Origin: Symbiodinium natans
Lineage: Eukaryota > Sar > Dinophyceae > Suessiales > Symbiodiniaceae
Direction of reading: 5' to 3'
Assembly: GCA_905221605.1 (NCBI GenBank)
Contig: CAJNDS010000863.1
Location: 1-57,262 of the forward strand
Length of the DNA stretch: 57,262 nucleotides
Shown: in pieces, positions 10,575 through 21,804 of the stretch
How the letters are laid out: every line of letters begins with the position of its first letter
How positions within the stretch are numbered: the stretch's first letter is position 1
Program-made: the position numbers and the translations under genes
The notes under the pieces: generated by a model
The model's database searches: none
The model's input: only the letters and a program-made list of their open reading frames with translations
Told to the model about the DNA's origin: nothing

Positions 10575-13500
10575 TGATCGATGGCCCGGGCAGGCCCCTT
10601 GCAACGCAGGATGCCGTCGATGAAATCGCCACCTCAGGTTTCGGTTTAGGTTTGGGGGGTTGGTGTTTAGGATTTAGGGCTTCGGCCTTTGGGCGTTCAC
10701 TTCGACTCACATGGAGGTTGATCTGAATTATGGCACCCCTAAAATACAATGATGACCCTACATCCGAAATGGCCCACGATTTGTTTGAACCTCCAGATGC
10801 TGAGGCGCGCTTTGCAAGCACTTCCTGCGGGCCAACTTGGCAGAAGTAGAGCAAATCTTCGACCGGGGGGGGGGGGTTGTGATCATCGTGCTACCGTGCA
10901 GATGATCCCTACACTCTACTCACGAAACCCTACGCCTTACATTACCCCTACACCCCACCCCAAACAGCACGTGCTGCATCCTTGCACCATGCCAAGACCC
11001 ACGGCAAGCAGAAAAATGCTTCAAGAACCCTAAACCCTAAACCCCAAACCCTAAACCCCAAACCCTAAACCCTAACCCCTAAACCCAGTAATAACTGGTA
11101 ATTAATCCCTACATTGCCCTTATAAGGGAGAGAACATCTCATTTTCGTGGCGTTTCTTAAGCAAATAGTAGTAGTAGCCCTGAACCCTAGACCCCCCACA
11201 AAGAGGGGCACAGTACTGACTGGGGCCCGCGCAGGTTATCTGACCATCACCTTGAATTGCATTGAACAAAGTTGAACAAAGACCCTTATACTACAAGGGA
11301 CTTTTGGGGTCACGTGGGGGCGTCTTTATGAAAATGCTTTTGTGGTGTTTGTTAGGAGTCAGAAGGTACGGTTAAGGATGAGGGGGAGAGTCGAGGGGAG
11401 AGGGGGGAGGGCAGAGAAGGGAGGGGGGAGGGGAGGGGAGGATGATAAAGATGACGATGATGATGACGACGTGCTCGAACCTATGCGTTGCCCTGTGAAC
11501 GAATGCGTGGACTTTGGCCCCTGCTTGAAGTGCCTAAGGAAATTCTGAAATACCCGTCATGCCTGGGTTTGGGGCTTAGGGTTTAGGGGAACCTCAAAGC
11601 AACGGGCCCAAAATGTTAGCTGCAGAGTTGCCATTGGCAAGCAAGTGGAACAGCGCACTTGACTGCATCACGTCGATATCGAGCGTTTCCAGGTAGGTTG
11701 TGACACGCGAGTCCATGAAGAGCTCGTTCCTCGCAAGGCTGAGCTCAAGGGACTAAAGGAGGGACCCTCGTAAGGGAATTTCGGGGTTATTTAGGGGCGG
11801 TATACCTCCTTATACCCCTTAATGAGCTTGGCCAAGCGCTGAGCTGCTAAACCAGGCCATTGCCAAGCCTGGGTTTAAAGGTAGGACGTCCTGTTTGATT
11901 TCGTGGTTCCCACAGGTAGGGAGTAGGGAACTAAATACCCCACATTCCCTTGCAAAGGACGATTACAGAGGGGATCGGGGTCGCCAAGTATCATCTCTTC
12001 TTCGTCAATCAAGCCATCCTGGCTTTCATCAATTGCATTGAAGATGCCTCGGACATCACCCTATAAACCCTAAATCCCTAAACCCTCTCAAGGCCCAAAG
12101 TGCCTTAAATTTCTTCAACCCCAAGCATGCACAACACCCTAAACCCTACCCCCGGAACCCTAAACCCTAATCCCATGAGGGGCCGAAACAGGACTTGTTT
12201 GGATTCGAAGGTCAGGCGACGATGCATGCAGCCCGCAGAACCCACACAGCCGTTTGGGGTTTAGGGTTTAGGGTGTAGGGTTTAGGGTTCAGGGTATAGG
12301 GTTTTGGGTCTAGGGTTCTTGCATATGTCATGCATGCGTGAGCTCTGTGTATTGCGCTTCTGCTGGACGAGGCTTATCAACAAACAAACTATTCTTGGTA
12401 AGGCTGTGGCAGCGTGAAACTGGCCTAGCATGTCGGGTTTCTTGCCATCTCTCCAGCTTCTGATATCTTTTGGAGTTCGGGAGGCCATGCTTTAGCGAAC
12501 TGACCATCTGGCGCTGGGGAGCAAGTAGAGTCAGAACAGAATAGGCACGAAGGAAAAACCGAGAGCCCATAACTCTGCAAGCGCAGTTGCTCTCGAGCTT
12601 GTGGATGTAGGTGGCTTTTCTTCCTTGGTAACCCAGTCATCATATTTTGATAAGGGCGCCCTTCTTGGGGGGTTGGTTATTTCATAAGGGAACCCAGAAC
12701 CCAAAAAAAGGATAAAAGGGTTCCACTGGGCTACCCTAACGAAACCCTGAACCCTGAACCCTGAACCCTCAACCCTCAACCCTAAACCCTAAACCCTAAA
12801 CCCTAAACCCTAAACCCCCAAAAGGGTACCACTGGGCTTCCAAGCTTCTCAAGCCCTCCTGGACCATGAGCTCTGCATCATTGTTGGCGGCCTCTAGGGT
12901 CTCCCTCAAGAAAATCGCCGTGATTACGCGAATGACCTCAGATCACGGTGATTCGGGTTTAGGGTTTAGGGTTTAGGGTTTAGGGTTTAGGGTTTAGGGT
13001 TTCGGGTTTCGGGTTTCGGGTTTCGGGTTTCGGGCATTCCTACTACAGTTTACGACCGTTTAGGTTACCAAAAAGGCCCAGCCCGCCATGGCCCATCATG
13101 TAGATTCACACCCCGAGATCGCCACAAAGAGCTCAGCTGGCAGATCTGAAATACCCTAAACTTACTGTTGGTTTAGGGTTTAGGGTTTAGGGTTCGGGTT
13201 TAGGGTTTAGGGAATGAGGTACCCTTTTTTCATCCCTTAAAGGGTATATACAGGGCCCTAATTCCCTGATTCCCGGCCAACAGTAAGTAAACGGCCCTAG
13301 ACTTCACCCAGAATGCAAAACGTTTGCCAATGCAAGTCGGAGGTCTGCAAAAACGATGAAGGTGATATACCTGCTTGACAGTGCCATGCACATGAAGAAC
13401 TTGTGCAATGGTTAACTGTAGGTGCTGCCGAGATGCACAACAAAGAAAACCACATATATGTGGCTCACATGCTCCAGTACTGGTCTTGCGTAGACGCCCC

Positions 13501-14430
13501 AGTTGCCGGCAAAAGTCAGCTCGTACCTGAGGCCCGCGCGTTGTCAGCTGAGACGTCAACACAGCATACACTCAACCGGTCATAATTTCACGGTGAATAC
13601 ACACAAGCCTGGATACCAAGAAGCCTACTCGGCAGACTTGCATGCCGATCAGACCTATGTGCATGACGGTTTGCCGCCCCTCAACCATCTAAACCTAGAC
13701 AAAGCTACAAGAAGACCCATGCTGTGAATCAGCATGCTGCTCTGATGCTGCTCTACTGGTGACATATCTTAGCCTAGCTGAGCCTACGCGGCAGATGTGC
13801 ATACCACTTCACTGCCTATGACTCAAACGAGAATTTGGGAGTCGGAGGCCCTGGAAGGTGTCAGTTTCAAGCATTTTCGAGTCCCAAACCCTAACCTTCT
13901 GGGCATCTGAGTCTCAAAAACCCCCAGCTTCCGCTTCAAAAAGAATGGAGGGCGCATTCTCCACTTCCACGCACAAGGTGCGCCCGTAGGCGAGCCGTGA
14001 GTCAGAATCATCATGCCCGGAGTGTGGTACACATCAGAATTGTATTCTAAACCCTAACCACTAACTCCTAACCGCTAAACCCTAAACCCTAACCACTAAC
14101 TCCTAACCCCTAAACCCTAAACCCTCCTACTCAGAGTCATAGCCATCCTAACTGCAATAACTAAACACGCCAGTGCACCACGGGGGGAGCCAAGGCAACA
14201 CACCCCCCCCCTGGGCGCTGGAGGCTGGAGAGGGGAAGTTGGCAGCTCCCAGCTCCACAGGTAATCTTCTAAGACTGGGTTACATCTATATCTATATATA
14301 TATATACATATAGATGAATATTTCTTTATTCAATGTATTTCATAGTTACATATGTATGTACACACATACATACTTATTAATTTATTTATTGATTTAAATG
14401 TATATTTATGTGTGTATATATATACAGATG

Positions 14431-14465
<35 letters not shown>

Positions 14466-16873
14466 TTAGTTTTACTCTTGTTGTTGTTGTTGTTTAGATG
14501 TCATCATAACAGTCATAACATGCGATTGAAGTACAAAGGCAAAACGTGCCCTCGGTTTTGCGCAAAACATGCCCTCTGTTTGCGCTTTGCACAAATTGTT
14601 TGATCCTTGTGTGTTTGATGCTCGTTGTCATGTGCGGTTTTGCCAAAACTGTACGCATGCACACCACTACTTCATGGTTGATGAACTAAACCCAAAAACC
14701 TAACCCTAAACCCTTAACCCTAAACCCTAGACCCTTGTCTGTCCAGGGGGCATTGTGTAAATCGATCGGTAGGAGGTGCCATAATGCTGCCAAACCCATA
14801 GACGCCATTCTGGGTCCTGCGTCTCGTCGATGATGTAGTCCTGTAGCCTAGGTTGCTTGCATCAACGCGCAACTCGGTGCTTCGTCCTAAACCCTAAATC
14901 CTAAACCCTAAGCCTTAAACCCTAAACCCTTTTGTGGCACAGTCCGGTGCGCTAAGGCCCCCGCAAATTTCCGATCAGCAAGCCACCCGAGAGCATGCAG
15001 AGGCCGAGCAAAGCCATAGACCAGCTCAGAGAAGGCAAGAAGGAGCCTAGGTTTAGGGTTTAGGGTTTCGGGTGTAGGGTTTCGGGTGTTTCGGGTGTTT
15101 AGGGGGTTTAGGGGGTTTAGGAGTAGGGGGTTTAGGGGGTTCAGGGGGTTTAGGGGGTTAGGGTTTAGGGGATTTAGGGGGTTTAGGGGGTTTAGGGGGT
15201 TTAGGGGGCTTGGGGGGTTTAGGGGGTTTAGGGGGTTTAGGGGGTTTAGGGGGTTTAGGGGGTTTAGGGGGCTTAGGGGGTTTAGGGGGCTTAGGGGGTT
15301 CAGGGGGTTTGGGGGGTTTAGGGGGTTTGGGGGGTTTAGGGGGTTTAGGGAGTTCGGGGAGTTTAGGGTTTAGGGCGTGCCAAACGGAAGCGCGCTTTGG
15401 GAGCGCGCGGTCGTCTGCAGACCTACCCACCGTGCAGTCGACATCTGACCCCAACACCTCTCAACAACTCGCAACGCAAGGTACCCTAAACCCTAAACCC
15501 TAAACCCTAAACCCTAAACCCTAAACCCTAAACCCTAAACCCTAAACCCTAAACCCCCAAGGAGCTGCAGGCGTGCACCAGGACCCGAAGGCCTGTGGGA
15601 AATGGGCTCCGGGTTCAAGATGGTTCAAGCATGGGCATCTCGAGTTTTCGGGATTCAGGCCTTGGTCTGCCTCTGTTTAGGGTTAGGGTTTAGGGTTTTA
15701 GGGTTTAGGGTTTAGGGTTGAGGGTTGAGGGTTTAGGGTTCTGCACAGGTTATGCTCATCGCCCCCGTTGCCTCGAAAAAGACGCAGAGCTCGCACGAGA
15801 CGAATCACTCGGGCCTCAGCCAATCAGCATCTGACATCATGTGATGGCAAAGGAACAGAACTAGACTACCCTAAACCCTAAACGCTAAATCCCAAACCCT
15901 AAACCCTAAACCCTACACTCCAGAGACAACACGGTCCAACCGCTGGATCCTTCCTGAGGGCAGCATCGGACTGAAATGGCCCGATGCCGCCTTTGCCAGC
16001 ACTTCCCTGGAACCCTGTTTACCTACGGTTCAGCAGTACGTACCCCGATTTAGTAGGCGGAACCCTTAAAGCCGTAGGTAAATGGGGTCTCAGGTACTCA
16101 ACGAGCTTCTACGTTTCCTTGCAGCCCAGGTCACTAGCTTCACCACCCGAAACACTCGAAGCGTCGTCGCATTGTGAGCCGGTGTTTCAGATAGCCACGG
16201 CTCCAGGAAGTACAAGTCGGAGACAGCGATCAAAACAAGAGTGGCATCCATCCAATTCCAGTAGTCTCGAAAGTAAAGCCAGCGAATGCAATATAGCCGG
16301 TAGACCAACTCAAGGGCGAAGATCACTACGAAGACGTGTTCCAAGACCTAAGACTGTCGTGGGGAGCGGACATGCGCCCCCAACAAGGAGGGTCCATGCT
16401 CTCAGGGCAAAAACTCTGAGTCAGATGCATCCAGAACGGGCGCAGTGTCGCACCATGGGATTCCACCAGTTATCCCAAGGCTGGACGCGGATCTCGAACC
16501 CAGGCATTCCAGGTTTATGGCCATTACCAGCGCATTCCTCCGACACATGATGCGGCGTGCGATGAGTTTGCTCTCCTCTTTTGCCGGTTTAGGATGCCGT
16601 CCAAGGCTCAGAAGCACCAAAACCCCGATGATCGTGTCAAAGCGGCCCATCATCCGGTCCTCGCCGGAGGGTTTAGGGTTAAGGGCTTAGGGTTTATTAA
16701 GGTTTATTAGGGTTTGTTAGGGTTTATGAGGGTTTACTTGGGTTTAGTAGGGTTTATTAGGGTTTAGGGCTTGCACGACTTGATGTTGAAGGAACCCTTC
16801 AATCCCATCCTCCCCGGTGAGCTGCAACATTTCGGCCGCAGCCCAGGAATCCATTACTTCCTGGTCACTGTGC
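10575..16873 (-). CDS. Voltage-gated cation channel domain with C-terminal EF-hands, multi-exon
   Basis: Minus-strand exons are 16873-16780, 16659-16610, 16537-~16490, 16347-16135, 15814-15772, 15592-15566, 15046-14965, 14847-14752, (one missing), 12936-12846, 12623-12585, 12047-11993, 11729-11632, 11250-11233 and 10632-10575. Joined, they give S1 (FDTIIGVLVLL + NALVMAINLE), S2 (EHVFVVIFALELVYRL), S3 (WNWMDATLVLIAVSDLY), S4 with eight basic residues at every third position across the 16135/15814 junction, and S5 (LSWSMALLGLCMLSGG). A pore-loop approach follows (DYIIDETQDPEWRLWVWQHY), then the end of S6 (VIRVITAIFLRETLEAANND) and KATYIHKLES. A canonical EF loop (DESQDGLIDEEE) and a second, degenerate one (ANGDGQITCGDF) end the model. 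The selectivity-filter exon, between 14752 and 12936, was not identified. The family is plasma-membrane Ca/Na channels; ion choice cannot be read. Acidic or Ser/Pro-rich exon-like DNA at 17290-17770 may encode the N-terminus. Confidence 0.85.
11233..11250 (-). CDS. 18-nt microexon of the channel gene (EF-hand 2)
   Basis: The exon ending at 11632 (...LFHLLAN + G, GC donor) joins the 18-nt piece GTGATGGTCAGATAACCT after TTCAAG. That piece then joins GTGGCGATTTCATC at 10632 through a GC donor. The product reads ANGDGQITCGDFIDGILR, which is the expected EF-hand sequence, and both junctions keep phase 1. The position-1 Asp of the loop is replaced by Leu, so calcium binding at this site is doubtful. 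Confidence 0.7.
12624..12845 (-). mobile_element. Intron made of introner copies joined by telomere repeats
   Basis: Between channel exons 12936-12846 and 12623-12585 the minus strand reads as follows. A GC donor is followed by an introner 5' end (AGCCCAGTGGTACCC, about 12838-12824). A TTTAGGG tract degenerates to TTGAGGG and TTCAGGG. Then comes a complete introner copy (GGTAGCCCAGTGG at about 12735) ending GACTGGGTTACCAAG at the acceptor. Excision gives EGLRRRKATYIHKLES in frame. Confidence 0.65.
13158..13290. mobile_element. TIR element interrupted by telomere repeats
   Basis: CTTACTGTTGG at about 13158 is matched by inverted CCAACAGTAAG at about 13276-13286. Between them lie a telomere-repeat tract (13169-13213) and an interior AATGAGGTACCC...CCCTTAAAGGGTATATACAGG. 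That interior is shared with the element at 28688-28800, where no telomere tract is present. The tract therefore appears to sit inside the element. Confidence 0.65.
14283..14465. repeat. TA and TG microsatellites
   Basis: Tracts of (TA)n and a (GT)n run at 14445-14464 within an AT-rich stretch that forms part of the channel gene's longest unresolved interval. Confidence 0.85.
15078..15370 (+). repeat. Homogenised variant telomere tract (TTTAGGGGG)
   Basis: About 30 copies of a 9-bp variant with five G residues, with a few TTTGGGGGG and CTTAGGGGG units. It lies in the channel intron between exons 15592-15566 and 15046-14965. All frames are open through it (GFRGFR/LGGLGG/PKPPKP), which produces spurious ORFs. 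Confidence 0.92.
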
Positions 16874-17289
16874 CTGCGCAAACCAGGGTTTCGGGTTTAG
16901 GGTTTAGGGTTTAGGGTTTAGGGTTTAGGGGTCCATCTGCTGGTGTGATTGAAGCTGCTCAAAACCCTGAAGCCCTAAACACCATTTGCTTGTGTCTACC
17001 AGAATTCTCTGCTTTTCTTCCGAAAACACGAATCAAAGGAAGCAAAAGGCCCCCTGAAAGGCCTCCGGTCAGAATTCCTTTGGCTTTTGTCTGATTTCCT
17101 CTTGCTGGCGCTGTCCGAGCGTTGCCTGCCGGGGACCGGGCAAGTGTCATGTTGCACATCATCATAGTCATAGATCATGTTGTTCCGCATTTGTATCTTT
17201 AACTTAGTGTCTCGTTATCCTGCCTTTATATCGTTAAAATAATAAGTTATAACATTCCATTATGATGAAATGTTAGTATCCTCTGGCCT

Positions 17290-17770
17290 AAGAAAGCGCT
17301 CTGATCTGCCCTGCCCGTGCCTGCCCACGGCCTGTTCAGCAGTAAAAGTCCAGGTGTCCTTTGATTCTGCGGCCTGTCGCTACAGCAGGCAGGGGAACAG
17401 GTCAGACACTGGGCCACCCTACACCCTCAACCCTCAACCCTAAACTCAGATCCCCACCGCGTGCTCCCCGTCCAGGTTCGGCGTGCTACTTGGGGAGCTG
17501 GGCGTGGACATCGAGGAGGCGGCGCCCGCGACATTAAATGGCGGGGTGGTCTCCATGGTCTCCTTGGCTGCACTCAGGAGGGTAGCGAAAAACTAAGCTT
17601 TTAGCTGCCTTATTAAGAAACCCAATTAACCCAAAAAAGGGTAAGGATCTAAAGTTACAGTAAAGTACCACAAAGTCTCGAATGCTTCAGGGAAAGTAGG
17701 CTGGTTGGTCGGCGGCATCGATGCCATTGGTGATGCGAGGAACTCCTGCCGCCATGGCATGCTATGCTTC
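17290..17770 (-). other. Exon-like segments upstream of the channel exons
   Basis: Minus-strand pieces with acceptors and open frames lie near 17395-17300 (AAESKDTWTFTAEQ) and 17570-17450 (SAAKETMETTPPFNVAGAAS, Ser/Pro-rich afterwards). A methionine-initiated piece lies near 17761 (MAAGVPRITNGIDAADQP) or one frame away (MPWRQEFLASPMAS). Their position just before the first recognised channel exon suggests a disordered cytoplasmic N-terminus. The plus strand of 17476-17590 is also open, so strand assignment is uncertain. Confidence 0.35.
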
Positions 17771-18349
17771 GCCGCACAGGAACGGTTTAGGGTTTAGGGT
17801 TTATGGCTTAGGGTTTAGGGCTTAGGGCTTAGGGCTTAGGGCTTAGGGTTTAGGGTTTAGGGTTTAGGGTTTAGGGTTTAAACGCGGGCCTTCGAGATCT
17901 TGGGGACCTCAGCCAAGGTGATCAAGTGGCTTCCGACGTGAACGCCAGCCTCACCCTCGTGCAACGCAGAGCAACGCGAGCATTCCTATCTTGGGCCGCG
18001 GCTCCCTCCTCCCCAAGTGCGACTGTCAGTGAGGCATTTTCCCTGTCAGCAAGGGCAGCTTGTGGTGTTCCCATCACCCAGAGATTCCAAAAACCCCTTT
18101 TGCCGGATCATTGCAGGCAAAATACCCCAAGGAGCGCAGTAGTGCATCCCGGTGCTGCTCCACTGCGTTCTTCAAGTGCTGATGCTGCGTCTCTGCAGCC
18201 TGATACCTTGATTCCCGCCCCCCAAGTCGAAGATTTCTTTCGCACTGTGCAGATCTTCACAACCTTGCTTGCGGCAGGAGCTGATCAGGAGCCAAGTCGC
18301 AACTCCTGCATCTGCAGGAGCTGGCTGAGGACCCGGTCCAAGCCTTGCG

Positions 18350-18473
18350 AAGCTCAAGGCAAAGCACCAAGCAATGAGGTGGTCTTGAAAGCACCGCGAC
18401 GACGACAACGACAACAGACGACATCGCAACAGCAACACCACCACCACGACGACGAGGACGAGGACGACGAGGA

Positions 18474-18509
<36 letters not shown>

Positions 18510-18840
18510 TGACGACCACGACCACGACCACGACCATAATGCATTCCTAAACTCCAATGTTCTTAGAATATTAAGGTAAATAGTACTCATAGCATGAATG
18601 AGCATGATGACACGAAAGAGTACGACGTTCTTAGATGTTCTTAGGATTTTATCCGTAATGGCATCAACACTGTCTTGTCGAGCATATTCATAAAGCTCAC
18701 GACATTCACGATATTCGCTCATACTTCTTGACAACAGCAAGAACATAAACCATAACGACCATGACAACAGGGATATTTATAATAATAATAATCATAATCA
18801 TAATAATAATCATAATAATAATAATCATATAATAAAAGCG
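18350..18840. repeat. Trinucleotide-rich block (GAC/GAG then AAT)
   Basis: 18395-18540 is dense (GAC)n/(GAG)n/(CAC)n and 18775-18835 is (AAT)n with ATC interruptions. ORFs of 95-217 codons across this block are low-complexity by-products. A minus-strand fragment LSFARLGPGPQ at about 18365-18335 could be a further LANTAW exon. Confidence 0.8.
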
Positions 18841-19287
18841 CCTTCTCGCAGCTCCATGCTTGCTGCGTTGAGGGCGCAGGCGCGTGTTGCAGCAGCTTCG
18901 GCTCGACTTGCTCTTTGGGGCTTCTGCTGCCCCTGGAGACTGAGATCTGTCCGTACGATGAATATTGCTGAGCTTCTTTGTAGGAAGATCAGTATTAGTA
19001 TATGTATAATATATACATATATATATAGATATAAGTCATAGCAAGTCTGTGAATATCTGTGCAGGTTCGTCGTGTGGGCTTCGGCTGTGGCGAGCAGAGC
19101 AACCCACCGTAACCTTGCTTCTTCCTATCAAAACAGAGCCATACCGCAACTCGGAGCCAAGTTGGAGCAAAGTGCGGGCGGCAGGTGCACAACGACAGAA
19201 ACGCCACACGGACAGATGCGGCGATGATGCAGCCGGCGGACAACCCTTAACCGTAAACCCCAAACCCTGAACCCGCACATGGGGCGC

Positions 19288-21174
19288 GCACAAGGCCAAA
19301 GTGGCAAAGGCCCAGCCAATATTCGCCAAACCCTGTGGCGTGAAATCCTCAGCTGCATCATTTGATGTGGAGGCAGCCCTACGGTCGCTAGGGTTTAGGG
19401 GTTTTTAAGGATTTAGGGTTTAGGGTTTAGGGGTTTTGGGACTTTAGGGTGTGCTGGGTCGGAATCTGAGAAGGGCACGTGCGCATTGCGACCAACCTCC
19501 TTGGCAATGCTCTCCTGAAACGGGCAACAGGCTATGGTTTCCAAAGCTCACGTCCGCCAGCGATGGCCAACATCGTAGGTATCAGGGTATCAGTACGCAG
19601 GACGAAGATGCGCTTGCCCACGGAACAGCCAAAACTGGGTTGCCGTCAAGGAGCTCAAGTTCCATATCGTATGTTATGGTGACTAAGGTAAACTCCTAAA
19701 CCCTAAACCCTAAACCCTAAACCCTACACCGTAAACCCTAAACCCTAAACCCTAAACCCTAACCCTAAACCCTAAACCCTTAAACTCCTTAACAGCAATC
19801 CCGAAAAGTCTGAGAGCCACACCAGCAGCTTTCGTTCTGGGCCTCGTCCCTGTGACAGGTTGGCAAGCACGTGACCGTGACAGACATGGATCACAACCTC
19901 GCTCCAAAAACCACCGGCCCTTAGTCTCTTTAGGGTTTAGGGTTTAGGGTTTAGGGTTTAGGGTTTAGGGTTTAGGGTTTAGGGTTTAGGGTTTAGGGTT
20001 TAGGCTTTAGGGTTTAGGGTTTAGGGCTTAGGGTTTAGGGTTTAGGGTTTAGGGAATGTTTCGTATCAGGGGACTGTGGTACCAGGGGAGGATTCGGGGG
20101 CTGTCTGAGTCTGCTTCGCACTGAAACCCCTAACCCCTAAACTTTAACCCTAAACCCTAAACCCGAACGCCTCTGGCTCTGCGAGCAAGTGGGCCATGGC
20201 CCAGGCGGTGTTGGCGAGACCTGCGAAGGACCACGAGCCGGATGATCAGGGGAGAAGAGGCATTTAACACAGGATGCATTTTTGAGGATGATCATCATGT
20301 TGAGAACACAAAGAAGGGCCTATTGCATTCTCGCGATCATCTTAGGGAGTGACATAAGGTCCCTCACATGTTCACATGGTGCCCTAAACCCTAAACCCTA
20401 AACATTTTTTTGGTAATGCAAGCAACCAGTCTGTGGTGTGAGAATTAGGGTCTGCGATATCTTCTGCACACTGCAATCAATGCATATGCATCCCTAAACC
20501 CCAAACCCTAAACCCCAAACCCTGAACCCTAAACCCCAAACCCCAAACCCTAAACCCTAAACCCTAAACCCTCAGGCGCCTTGGGCCTGGAAGTCGGGGA
20601 GCAGCTGCAGGGCGCTGCGGGCGATGGCCGTCACGAAGCCTCGCTGGTCGAAGCGGGCCACTGCCAGGCTCCAGGCCTTCAGCTTGTGGTTAGGGTTTAG
20701 GGTTTAGGGTTTAGGGTTTAGGGTTTAGGAATGAGGGTTTCAGGGTTTTGGGGTTTAGGGTCGGTCCCCCTTTGGGGCTTAAGGTTTTGGGGTTCAGGGT
20801 CAAGCATTCACTCCTTTGTCTCCGCCCCCCCCCCCCCGGTTTGGGGCTTGGGGTTGTGGGCTTTACGGGTTTTAGAGGCTTTGCGGGTTTTACGGGGTTA
20901 GGCTTCCGACCCCCCCCCCCCCCCCCCCCCCCGCATTTGGGGCTTAGGGTTTTGGGGTTTCGGTTTAGGGGTTTAGGGTTTAGGGTTTGGGGCTAGGGGT
21001 TTTGGGACTTTATTTCCCCTCCCTCAGAGTTTGGGCTTTGGGGTTTTGAGTGTTGGGGTTTTGCCGTAGAGGTTCAGCGGTTTAGGGTTTTGGGGGTTTA
21101 GGGCTTTGGGTTTGGGGCTTTGGGGGTTCCACCCCCACCCCTAAGTTTAGCATTCATGCTGTCATCGACATCGA

Positions 21175-21245
<71 letters not shown>

Positions 21246-21753
21246 CGACACGTGCAACCATTGTACTCATCATTCTCATCATTGCCATCGTCATCATCAT
21301 AGTCGTCCTCACCCTGATGTAAATTCTCTAGTTGATGATTCTGCTTGGTCTTGTTATTGTTCATTCTGGTTTGTTGTTGTCGTTGGTGCTGTCGTTGTCG
21401 TCGTCGTCGTTGTTCATCCTACATACCGTATGTTTCCATAGTAACACCTACAAGGCACCCGGCGTACTTTTTGTGGTGGGGGGGGGGGGGGGTTTCAGAC
21501 CTTCAGCTTCCTGAATAGTCTCTCTCTCTCTCCCTCCCCTCGCTCCCTCCCTGCCTCCCCCCTCCCTCCCTCCCTTCGCCCCCTCCCTCCTTCCCCCCCT
21601 CCCTCCCTCCCACTCTCTCTCTCTCTTTCTCTCCCTCTCTCTCTCTCTCTCTCTTTCTCTTCTTCTTCTTCTTCTTCTTCTTCTTCTTCTTCTTCTTCTT
21701 CTTCTTCTACGGGGCCTGAGGGGAGCGGACCCCCTCTCCCTCTCTCGCTCTCG

Positions 21754-21804
<51 letters not shown>

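Noticed and set aside
15086-15503. Gly/Phe/Arg, Pro/Lys and Gly/Leu repeat ORFs
   Set aside because: They are the translated TTTAGGGGG array, open in every frame because its period is nine.
17476-17590. Plus-strand exon FGVLLGELGVDIEEAAP
   Set aside because: It is open and plausible by itself, but all chained genes are on the minus strand and the same DNA is also open on minus, in line with the channel N-terminus. Left undecided and not called as a gene.
17926-18579. 217-codon plus-strand ORF
   Set aside because: It ends in an Asp/Glu/His run from a trinucleotide repeat, the rest has no motif, and the strand conflicts with neighbouring exons.
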